A stretch of DNA of 6,127 nt. Source: CAJWPI01 sp964635015. GTDB taxonomy: Bacteria > Pseudomonadota > Gammaproteobacteria > Magnimaribacterales > Magnimaribacteraceae. Made by a program: the position numbers and the translations under genes. The notes beneath the pieces were generated by a model, which was given only the letters and a program-made list of their open reading frames with translations, had not been told where the DNA came from and did not search any database. The stretch's first letter is position 1. Every line of letters starts with the position of its first letter. Shown here one piece after another: positions 1 through 5,964 of this stretch. The stretch is taken from assembly GCA_964635015.1 (NCBI GenBank), contig CAZWMS010000055.1:1-6127 (forward strand), given 5' to 3'.

Positions 1-2
1 AC

Positions 3-647
3 CCCTGTAACAAAAACCTTAAAGCTTTACTGGACAAAACCTTAACTGACCCAAGGTGGGATCTAAAATTTATTGGTATGCAAATAGTTATTGAGGGGCT
101 TGCCTTAGCAGCCTTTCAGACTACTAAAGAAACATCAAACTGCCCTCTTTTAAGACAACTCGTTCATTATGTAATCAGAGATGAAGCCAGACATGTGACC
201 TTTGGCATTAACTATCTAACTGAGTTCTTACAAACTCTTTCAGAAGAAGAGCTAGAAGAAAGAGCTCAATTTGCTTACGAAGCATGTGTTGTTATGAAAA
301 ATAGAATTATTAACACGGAGCTTCCGGCTAAATGGTTTGGAATTTCGGAAGAAGAGATACTAGAAACTGTAATGAACAATGAAACACAAGATATTTTTAA
401 TAATCTTTTATTTAACCGCGTTATGCCCAACCTTAAAAAGATAGGTCTTTTAACGGATAAGGTTCTGCCTCTTTACGAAAAACTAGGTTTATTAGGTTTT
501 GCAGATGCAGACAGTGATTTTGAAGTTGACTGGGCAGTGATGACTAAACCACTTGAAACTTCCAAGGAAATTGACAAACAATCTGAGCAAGAACTAAAAA
601 TTTCTCAGAAAATAATGCAAGAAGCTACTGCGTCCTTAGCTAATTAA
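3..647 (+). CDS. Ferritin-like diiron domain protein, 5' end outside window
   Basis: The first ATG is at 78, but the frame is open back to position 3 and the upstream codons (for example DPRWDLKFIG directly before that Met) look like real protein, so the gene starts outside the window. About 214 residues are visible. Likely iron ligands are the Glu of IVIEG (codon 93-95) and the Glu and His of DEARH (codons 183-185 and 192-194); E-x-x-H on one helix is the hallmark of ferritin-like, ribonucleotide reductase R2-like and AurF-like four-helix diiron proteins. The remainder is helical and charged, with a Glu/Lys-rich tail from about 540. The other half of the metal site should lie upstream. An oxygenase or oxidase role is possible by family, but the substrate cannot be read. 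The last 12 bp overlap the 3' end of the convergent GST gene, and no terminator is seen between them. Confidence 0.8.
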   Translation, partial: PCNKNLKALLDKTLTDPRWDLKFIGMQIVIEGLALAAFQTTKETSNCPLLRQLVHYVIRDEARHVTFGINYLTEFLQTLSEEELEERAQFAYEACVVMKNRIINTELPAKWFGISEEEILETVMNNETQDIFNNLLFNRVMPNLKKIGLLTDKVLPLYEKLGLLGFADADSDFEVDWAVMTKPLETSKEIDKQSEQELKISQKIMQEATASLAN

Positions 648-1661
648 AACTTCGCATCCAGAGCCTTCAAAAAGTTGAAGCACCTTAGATTTTTGTTCAT
701 CATCTAATTTTCCAAACTCCTCTCTTATCCAGGTGAGGCATTTAGCTTGATATACAAAGGGCATCTGTTTCCATAACTTGCCGTCAATTTCTGATTCCCA
801 TTCTTCTTTTCCCTCAGCTACTGCCTCGGCGTTCGCAAGCAAAAAGGGTGCATAGGTTCTACCTATCTCCTTAAATATTTCACTTAGAGTCCCTGGAATC
901 CGATCGGATTCTATCCAATCGCTTTCTTTTGGTTCAAGACCACTTAAGTCTTCAACATTATCACACCAAGCAAAGACTCTGGGAGCCACTTTTAAGGTTA
1001 AATCTCTGCAAGTAGGATCTGTCTGAGCTAACTGAGTTAGCTGACCAAAAATACCGAAATCTGAAGACCCCGGCCTATCACCTAAAATAAATCGCCTTCC
1101 AACTAGATGTGAAGACATTAATTCTATAAATTTTCTGTAAGTCTCCTCTATAAATTCACCAGTTACCTCATTGGAACCCACATAACGAAGTCTCTCAATT
1201 TGCCTCTCAGAGATATCTTTTGACATGGGGGTAATTTCTTCATCCCTCAAGTGAGTCATCACCCATCTAGGTAGAATTGACCCAGCAAAGTCTACATTCC
1301 TTTGATGTGCCCATCTAAAATGAAACATTGCTTTTGTAAGCCATTCATCAGCATAATCCTCTATTAAATAGTCTATAAAAGCTAAAGCAGGATCTGAAGG
1401 AATAACTGACCTACCAGCATGTTTCTGCTCTAAGTACCTGATAATAGGACTTGAATCTATTTTGGCCTCACTGTAATCTCCTTCATTTCCAGGAAGTACT
1501 AAAACTGGTAATAAATTAACTGGAACTGAAGGTGTATCAACATCCTCCCTACCGTTTCTATTAGCCCAGGTAAAAGGAATTCTTCTATACCTTAAGACTG
1601 ATCTTAATTTTCTACTATAGGGTGAACCAGGTGCGCCTAGGACTTTATAAGGTAGATTCAT
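636..1661 (-). CDS. Glutathione S-transferase family protein with long C-terminal extension
   Basis: The 341-residue protein opens with a thioredoxin fold (about residues 4-85). The strand YKVLGAPGS leads into S13-P14-Y15-S16 at the helix N-terminus, where GSTs carry their catalytic Ser, Cys or Tyr. A Leu-Pro at P52 fits the cis-proline that binds the glutathione backbone, and D69-S70-S71-P72 matches the glutathione gamma-glutamyl site. An all-helical GST C-terminal domain follows (about 95-235), including the aromatic LTKAMFHFRW segment. Typical GSTs have 200-230 residues. Here about 100 more form a helical tail ending in a Cys-containing segment (KCLTWIREEFG) and GSGCEVLI. Such long GSTs occur in proteobacteria and are poorly characterised, so the substrate is unknown. 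The ATG at 1661 is preceded by AAAGGG with a 7-nt spacer. The gene starts 20 nt after the protease stop, so it is probably the last gene of a three-gene operon. Confidence 0.87.
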   Translation of the reverse strand: MNLPYKVLGAPGSPYSRKLRSVLRYRRIPFTWANRNGREDVDTPSVPVNLLPVLVLPGNEGDYSEAKIDSSPIIRYLEQKHAGRSVIPSDPALAFIDYLIEDYADEWLTKAMFHFRWAHQRNVDFAGSILPRWVMTHLRDEEITPMSKDISERQIERLRYVGSNEVTGEFIEETYRKFIELMSSHLVGRRFILGDRPGSSDFGIFGQLTQLAQTDPTCRDLTLKVAPRVFAWCDNVEDLSGLEPKESDWIESDRIPGTLSEIFKEIGRTYAPFLLANAEAVAEGKEEWESEIDGKLWKQMPFVYQAKCLTWIREEFGKLDDEQKSKVLQLFEGSGCEVLIS

Positions 1662-1681
1662 AAATTAACCCTTTTTTTAAC

Positions 1682-4135
1682 TCAAATTAACTTAATTTGC
1701 AAAGTAATTTCAAAGAAAGGTTCTGGATTGTTCCTTTTTATATGACCTTTGTCTTTGGTAAGACCAAATCTTGTAAAAAGGTTGCCATTTGGAAGCAGAA
1801 TTTCATAAAAAAACTGCAAATTAAGCTCCCTTCCTGAAGGCCTTATATTCTCTTTAATTTCTTTAAATACTATTTCTTTAGATTTATTTCTACCCATTGG
1901 CAACAAAAAAGAAGCCATTCCATTATCTATTCTAAGGGGTTGTGAAATATTAATTCCAAAACTATTCCTACCATTAGAATACCTATCTATGTGCAGTCCT
2001 AGGCTGAATGATGAAGATTTAAAGTCACCTAAATCTGATATAAGGCCTAAATTCTTTAAATTTGGTTCAGTTTTTCCAATAAAAAAAGCTGCTATCAAAT
2101 TAGCTTTAGATAGATTTAAGGAAGTATTAAAGCCTGAAAAAAAAGTTTCTGAATAATCTATAGAGCCGTAACCGCCATTAAAAGAACTGCCCAATAAAGA
2201 TGAATTTTCTTTTAAAAAACCACCTTGGAAAGAGAATAATGATTTTCTTAAATCTAACAAGTATTCCAAAGTTAGACCAGAAGAGTTTATTTCAGAATCT
2301 TCAATAATTTCTTTATCTACATGAAATCCTTTGAATAAAGAGCCCGACACTCTAGAAGAGTCTGATAGTCTTAAACCTCCTCCTATAAAACTACCATCCT
2401 TGACAAAATTAAAATAAGGATTTTCATAATCTCCAGAGCCTATAAATTTATTCCTTAAATGTCTATTCGAATAATTCTGCCCAAAGTAAATGGAGGGACT
2501 TAAGCCATGACCTATAAAATAAAAAGAGTCTTCTTTAAGTTCTTTTTTTAGGGAAAAATATCTTAATTTTCTTTGATCTGTAGGCCATAAACTTTTACTA
2601 TAATTATGATCTCCAAAGTTATTTACTGACAAACCGAGAGTTAACCTTGTGTCCTCAGAAACATCCTCATCTGTCTCAATCACTCTCTTATATGCATTTG
2701 ATTGATAAGAGCTCATCCACTTGATAGAAGGCAAGTTTTCTTTAAATGACCAAGTTAAGTACCTAAAAAAGGGTGCATCTAATTCATCAAAAATAGCAAT
2801 TTCTTTATCTCTGAGAGCAAAAAACCAACCGTCACCTACTACAGGAAGTAGATTTTTTAAAGTTGTTGAATCTTCAGTGAAAGAAAAATTTACCAAACCA
2901 TTTGATGCTATCATGCTGGTATTTCCCACTGGGCTAGTAGCGGCATCTAAATCTAGTAAACCTTGACCATAAATAGAGGAATCGGAATATATACCAGATT
3001 TATTAGCAGTCACAAATAATCGCTGAAGAATTTCATGGTTTCCTAGTTGGCCTCTAAAATAATCTGCTAATAAAGCTATTGCTCCTGTGACATGAGGAGC
3101 TGCCATCGAAGTTCCGCTAAAAGAAGCATAATCATCGTTTATAGGGGAATCTTGTGAGTATGCACTGTAAATGAATCTCCCTGGAGCTGCTATACAATAA
3201 TCCTTAGCAACCCCACAAAGATTTGAAAAGGAGCTAATTTCCCCCGTTGAATCTATGGAAACAACCGCAACTGAATGACTTTGAAGTTCAGGAAGTAAAT
3301 AGGCCATGCCACCAAACACCTCGGGACTTGAGAAATCAACACCCTCATCGGCATAACCTCCTCCATTGCCTGCTGACCAAACAAATATTGTCTTATCGTA
3401 ATCAGGCTTATTAGCCTGAGCTAGCACTTCTATTGTTTTTGGAAAAGCATATCTGAGATTTTCCTCTTCATAATCATTTATATTTCCTTGATAACCAAAA
3501 CTACCATTAACTACGGTTACTTCTCTTTGGACAAAAAAATCCTCTAGCTGTGACCATGCGTTATCAATTTCAGTGAAATCTACTGTCTCATCAATAGTTA
3601 CTGGGTCATATTCCTCAGGAGGAGCTGAAAGTTCAATAGATATGAAAAAGAGTTGAGCATCAAATGCTACTCCATGCATACCAGAGCCATCTTTATCTCC
3701 TACAGCTATGCCAGAAACATGAGTGCCATGTCTCTTTTCTTCTGTATTAGGGAATCTTGTTTGGTATGAAAAATAGCTATCACTAGTAAACTTATTGACG
3801 CTATCTAACTCTTGATGGGATGCATCTACACCAGAGTCCATGATGCCTATCAATGTTCCTTCTCCTGTAGCTCCCCTAGCGTAAGCTGCAGAAGCATTTA
3901 TTTTTGCTAGTCCCCAATTACTGTAGTACTCACTAGTTTCAAAACTTTTTCTCTCGTCTTCAAAACTAGATGAGCTAGAAGAAGTCATAGAACTTGAGGA
4001 GGGTGTACTGGAAGAGCTAGATACGGTATTTGAGACCGGTGAAGTATTGCTAGTCTTAGGTCCGCTACCCCCACCACAGGCTGCCAAAAAGAGGGTAAGT
4101 AGAAAAGAGATTAATTTGATTAATTTAAAAGAAAT
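1682..4135 (-). CDS. Lipid-anchored subtilisin-like autotransporter serine protease (SphB1/NalP type), AUU start proposed
   Basis: Read from AUU at 4135 the protein has 817 residues. It starts with a lipoprotein signal peptide (Lys4, Lys7, a hydrophobic run, lipobox LAAC, Cys20), then a Ser-rich linker (about 30-57), and an S8 peptidase domain (about 70-385). The triad is Asp100 (IMDSGVD), His136 (HGTHVSG) and Ser343 (SGTSMAAPH), with oxyanion Asn257 (WSAGNGGG). A cysteine pair, Cys307/Cys314 (CGVAKDYCIAAPG), is typical of SphB1/NalP-like subtilases. The C-terminal half is rich in beta strands and carries SQPLR (about 731) and PSGREL (about 766), as in autotransporter barrels. By family, the passenger is exported through its own barrel, stays lipid-tethered and cuts surface proteins. 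The last residue is Ile, not the usual aromatic. The first conventional start is TTG at 4087 (801 residues), but it would cut the signal peptide away. The gene overlaps the VOC gene by 16 nt. Confidence 0.9.
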   Translation of the reverse strand: MSFKLIKLISFLLTLFLAACGGGSGPKTSNTSPVSNTVSSSSSTPSSSSMTSSSSSSFEDERKSFETSEYYSNWGLAKINASAAYARGATGEGTLIGIMDSGVDASHQELDSVNKFTSDSYFSYQTRFPNTEEKRHGTHVSGIAVGDKDGSGMHGVAFDAQLFFISIELSAPPEEYDPVTIDETVDFTEIDNAWSQLEDFFVQREVTVVNGSFGYQGNINDYEEENLRYAFPKTIEVLAQANKPDYDKTIFVWSAGNGGGYADEGVDFSSPEVFGGMAYLLPELQSHSVAVVSIDSTGEISSFSNLCGVAKDYCIAAPGRFIYSAYSQDSPINDDYASFSGTSMAAPHVTGAIALLADYFRGQLGNHEILQRLFVTANKSGIYSDSSIYGQGLLDLDAATSPVGNTSMIASNGLVNFSFTEDSTTLKNLLPVVGDGWFFALRDKEIAIFDELDAPFFRYLTWSFKENLPSIKWMSSYQSNAYKRVIETDEDVSEDTRLTLGLSVNNFGDHNYSKSLWPTDQRKLRYFSLKKELKEDSFYFIGHGLSPSIYFGQNYSNRHLRNKFIGSGDYENPYFNFVKDGSFIGGGLRLSDSSRVSGSLFKGFHVDKEIIEDSEINSSGLTLEYLLDLRKSLFSFQGGFLKENSSLLGSSFNGGYGSIDYSETFFSGFNTSLNLSKANLIAAFFIGKTEPNLKNLGLISDLGDFKSSSFSLGLHIDRYSNGRNSFGINISQPLRIDNGMASFLLPMGRNKSKEIVFKEIKENIRPSGRELNLQFFYEILLPNGNLFTRFGLTKDKGHIKRNNPEPFFEITLQIKLI
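3965..4033 (-). repeat. Serine-rich low-complexity linker in the protease
   Basis: About 23 residues here are mostly Ser with some Thr and Pro, between the lipidated cysteine and the protease domain. Ser is written with mixed codons (TCT, AGC, TCC, AGT, TCA), so this is a repeat at the protein level and not a simple DNA repeat prone to slippage. A flexible tether that lifts the protease off the membrane is the likely role. Confidence 0.75.
4076..4135 (-). other. Lipoprotein signal peptide and lipobox of the protease
   Basis: Codons from 4135 down to 4076 read [M/I]SFKLIKLISFLLTLFLAAC. This has a short basic n-region (two Lys), a hydrophobic core of about ten residues, and LAAC ending at Cys20, followed by GGGSG, a flexible stretch often found after lipidated cysteines. 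By the known pathway, signal peptidase II would cut before Cys20 after lipidation. All but the last four codons lie upstream of the first conventional start codon (TTG, 4087). Confidence 0.82.
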
Positions 4136-4872
4136 TTAACACCTCCTATATTTATTTCTCCATCAATAAATAATCCCAAATCTTGAGCAGATTTTATAAC
4201 ACTTTTTTTATCTTTAACACTTATCTCAAATGATTCTATTCCCTCACCTCTTCCATCTAGATCTTCCACAAAAACTACTCTGGATTCATTTAGATTAATA
4301 AGAAATTGATTATTAGTATAAATTCCTTTCTTACCTAGAGCTTTTTCCCAGCTTCTCATCATAGATTCTGGGTTAGTTGATTGAATATGAACACCATTTA
4401 AAAAATTACTTTTTTCAGTCTTAATATGTTTTTTCCAACTCGAACTAGCCCAAAGCCAGGCTTCAGCAGGTTCCATAGAATCTATAGATAAAATAGCCCC
4501 CCCAACATCTCTTGGATGAAGGTGTATTGCTTGTGCATGTATTCCATCTTCCTCTCTATCGGCATTCCAAACTATTCTTATTCCTTCAGATTCAACTCTT
4601 AATTTTTCTCTTTTTAAATCATCTGTTTGAACAATAACCATATACCCACCATCTCCCTTTCTTGTCTCCAAAAACCTTCCTGCTGTAGTATTTTCTTGAA
4701 CAGGACTAACTACTTCTAAAAAAGTATCTCCCACGGGGATAACTGCATTTTCTAAACCAAAATGAATAATACCAGGGTCATAAAAAGCAACCTCAAGTTG
4801 AAAAAGATCACAGAGATCTTTAACAAGTGAGTCTCTTTCCTTGGAGACAAAAACTAACTGTCTTATCCTCAT
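4120..4872 (-). CDS. Glyoxalase-like VOC-family protein
   Basis: This is a 250-residue protein with two vicinal-oxygen-chelate-like modules. The first (about 1-132) opens with the typical strand RIRQLVFVS, followed by a helix and the strand DTFLEVVSP, whose Glu53 sits where VOC enzymes hold a metal ligand. HLHPRDVGGAILSID (about 117-131) gives His119 as another likely ligand. The second (about 155-250) begins LNGVHIQSTNPES and ends in the short strand GGVKFLLN; it lacks an obvious His/Glu ligand set, so it may be structural. The layout resembles the Glyoxalase_3-like family; the substrate is unknown. The ATG at 4872 has AAGAGGT 5 nt upstream, a good ribosome site. The gene is first in the three-gene - strand run, and its 3' end carries the ribosome site and AUU start of the protease. 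Confidence 0.85.
   Translation of the reverse strand: MRIRQLVFVSKERDSLVKDLCDLFQLEVAFYDPGIIHFGLENAVIPVGDTFLEVVSPVQENTTAGRFLETRKGDGGYMVIVQTDDLKREKLRVESEGIRIVWNADREEDGIHAQAIHLHPRDVGGAILSIDSMEPAEAWLWASSSWKKHIKTEKSNFLNGVHIQSTNPESMMRSWEKALGKKGIYTNNQFLINLNESRVVFVEDLDGRGEGIESFEISVKDKKSVIKSAQDLGLFIDGEINIGGVKFLLN
4123..4129 (-). other. Slippery heptamer T TTA AAT at the VOC stop codon
   Basis: In the VOC frame the last two sense codons are TTA AAT, preceded by T, giving an X XXY YYZ heptamer. The stop TAA follows at once (4122-4120). A -1 slip would enter the protease frame exactly (TTT AAA TTA ATC). The AGGAGGTG element ends 10 nt upstream, a spacing like that of the stimulatory Shine-Dalgarno in dnaX. 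The only downstream hairpin I find (4091-4098 with 4065-4072) starts about 24 nt after the heptamer, further than is usual. Whether frameshifting occurs is unknown. Confidence 0.4.
4140..4147 (-). promoter_or_regulatory. Perfect Shine-Dalgarno AGGAGGTG for the protease
   Basis: On the - strand AGGAGGTG matches all eight bases of the anti-Shine-Dalgarno CACCUCCU. It ends 4 nt before AUU at 4135 (6 nt if measured from GGAGG), which is good initiation spacing. The TTG at 4087 is more than 50 nt away and has no comparable site. The element lies inside the VOC coding region, over Ile-Gly-Gly-Val codons, so translation of the protease is probably coupled to the end of VOC translation. Confidence 0.75.
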
Positions 4873-4937
4873 AAATTACCTCTTAACAAAATAAACACTT
4901 ATACTAACAACTTCCATATAAGGATATTAATACATTT
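4873..4937. promoter_or_regulatory. Divergent intergenic region, presumed promoters for the VOC operon and the kinase gene
   Basis: This 65-bp AT-rich gap separates two divergently read genes and must hold their 5' signals unless transcription enters from outside. Overlapping -10-like hexamers appear at 4898-4903 (TATAAG, - strand) and 4900-4905 (TATACT, + strand), with another TATAAG at 4917-4922 (+). No -35 with standard 16-18 nt spacing accompanies them, so the promoter positions are only suggestive. Confidence 0.35.
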
Positions 4938-5774
4938 ATGCTTCTTTCTTTAGACTTTGGCATAACCATTACTGATATTCTCAGAAAGAATAATAATGGC
5001 GAGCTGTTTCATCAAATGCTTCCTTCAAAAGAAAAGCCTTCAGAAGGCTTGATTTTGGAGATCTTTAAAGACCTAGATTTTAAAGAAGTTAACTGTTTAG
5101 CTCTTACTGGGGGCCACCACCAATTAATAGGTAAATTTATAAAAGAAACTCCTGTAATTCATGTCAATGAAGTAGAAGCAATAGGGAAAGGAGGCTTCCA
5201 CCTATCTAAATTAGATCCTGATAAACCCGCTATTATAGTTAGCGCTGGTTCTGGTACTGCTTGCATCTTAGCTAAGAACGGAAACTTTGTGCACTGTTCT
5301 GGAACCGGAGTGGGAGGCGGGACAGTCTTGGGTCTTAGTAAGTTGCTTTTAAATACTATTGATCCTGACGAAATTCAAGATTTAGCAGAAAAGGGGTTGG
5401 CAAGGGGTACAGATCTCATTCTTGAAGATGTTGTTTCTGGTCCAATTGGTCTTTTACCATCTGATACCACGGCTGTTAATTTTGGAAAAATAGCTAAAAC
5501 TAATTCAAAAGCTTCTAGAGAGGATATTGCAGCAGGAATTGTTAATTTAGTCGGTCAAACAGTAGCAAGAATTTCTACTTCAGTGGCTATGACTTTTCAA
5601 GTTTCTGATATTATTGTTGTAGGCAGGACCCCTACTTTTACTGCTTTAAGAAAGTCTTTAGAAGATGCCGCAATGCTAACTAATTTTACACCTCATTTTC
5701 CAGAAAATGCTGAATACGCTTCAGCTCTTGGGGCTTTATTGTCAGCAGAAAAAAACCCTGTCAATTTGAACTGA
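4938..5774 (+). CDS. coaW: Type II pantothenate kinase-like protein (fumble family)
   Basis: The 278-residue protein matches the bacterial type II pantothenate kinase fold in size (260-280) and motif order. It has an N-terminal phosphate loop (LSLDFGITITDI), LTGGHHQLIG (57-65), the acidic site NEVEA with probable catalytic Glu78, AGSGTACIL (103-111), the glycine loop SGTGVGGGTVLGL (121-133), LPSDTTAVNFGK (173-184) and ENAEYASALGALL (256-268). By family it phosphorylates pantothenate with ATP, the first step to coenzyme A, in the cytosol. Two things are odd. The usual D-x-G-G-T loop reads DFGIT, and the position before the glycine loop that is Arg in Staphylococcus aureus and human enzymes appears to be His119. 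A divergent or non-canonical kinase is possible. AAGGA (4920-4924) lies 13 nt before the ATG, longer than ideal. The last codons run into the terminator hairpin. Confidence 0.82.
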   Translation: MLLSLDFGITITDILRKNNNGELFHQMLPSKEKPSEGLILEIFKDLDFKEVNCLALTGGHHQLIGKFIKETPVIHVNEVEAIGKGGFHLSKLDPDKPAIIVSAGSGTACILAKNGNFVHCSGTGVGGGTVLGLSKLLLNTIDPDEIQDLAEKGLARGTDLILEDVVSGPIGLLPSDTTAVNFGKIAKTNSKASREDIAAGIVNLVGQTVARISTSVAMTFQVSDIIVVGRTPTFTALRKSLEDAAMLTNFTPHFPENAEYASALGALLSAEKNPVNLN

Positions 5775-5785
5775 CAGGGTTTTTT
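5750..5785. terminator. Bidirectional intrinsic terminator between the kinase gene and the rRNA operon
   Basis: The arms CCCTGTCA (5756-5763) and TGACAGGG (5772-5779) form a perfect 8-bp stem around an 8-nt loop. An A tract (5749-5755) and a T tract (5780-5785) flank it and can lengthen the stem. The T tract gives a U run for + strand transcripts, and the A tract gives one for - strand transcripts. The kinase stop codon TGA (5772-5774) is inside the right arm. The 5S gene ends about 6 nt away on the other side, so the hairpin probably ends both the kinase and the rRNA transcripts. Confidence 0.88.
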
Positions 5786-5790
5786 AATAA

Positions 5791-5909
5791 AAGTCTGACA
5801 ATGTCCTACTCTCACGTGGCAAAAGCCACACTACCATTGGCGCTAAAAGGTTTCACTTCTGAGTTCGAAAAGGTATCAGGTGGTTCACTCTCGCTATTGT
5901 TGTCAGACA
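5791..5909 (-). rRNA. rrf: 5S ribosomal RNA
   Basis: On the - strand this reads as a 119-nt 5S rRNA. The ends TGTCTGACAA and TTGTCAGACTT form the terminal helix. The conserved inner blocks CGAACTCAGAAGTGAAA, TAGCGCCAATGGTAGTGTGG and GAGAGTAGGA match the gammaproteobacterial pattern almost base for base. Ends were set by alignment from memory to the Escherichia coli molecule and may be off by 1-2 nt. The gene lies directly before the terminator and is the last gene of the rRNA operon in this window. Confidence 0.96.
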
Positions 5910-5964
5910 TTAACTTATAAATTCAATCTACAAAGTAATTTGGTGAAAAATTAATTGATGTAAT
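5910..5964 (-). other. 23S-5S internal transcribed spacer
   Basis: This is a 55-nt AT-rich spacer between the 3' end of 23S and the 5' end of 5S. It holds no tRNA and no open frame. It would be removed during rRNA processing. The 23S end-pairing partner sequence would lie upstream of 23S, outside the window. Confidence 0.75.

Noticed and set aside
78..80. ATG at 78 as the start of the ferritin-like gene
   Set aside because: The frame is open to the window edge with protein-like codons, and a diiron domain starting here would lack half of its helices and ligands.
2721..2966. An 81-codon open frame on the + strand inside the protease gene
   Set aside because: It lies antisense to the beta-rich half of a well-supported gene, has no clear ribosome site, and its protein has no recognisable motif. 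It is a shadow of the real gene.
3965..4033. The Ser-rich tract as a phase-variable DNA repeat
   Set aside because: The Ser codons are mixed and there is no uniform repeat unit, so slippage-driven switching is not supported.
4085..4087. TTG at 4087 as the protease start
   Set aside because: It falls inside the signal peptide, leaving MAAC with no basic or hydrophobic region, and it has no Shine-Dalgarno at a usable distance.
4883..4905. TTAACA and TATACT as a -35/-10 promoter for the kinase gene
   Set aside because: The hexamers are only 11 nt apart, well short of the 16-18 nt needed.
5756..5800. Alternative pairing of the terminator arms with the 5S terminal helix, through shared CTGACA/TGTCA words
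   Set aside because: Only about five base pairs are possible, weaker than either native helix, so a switch is unlikely.
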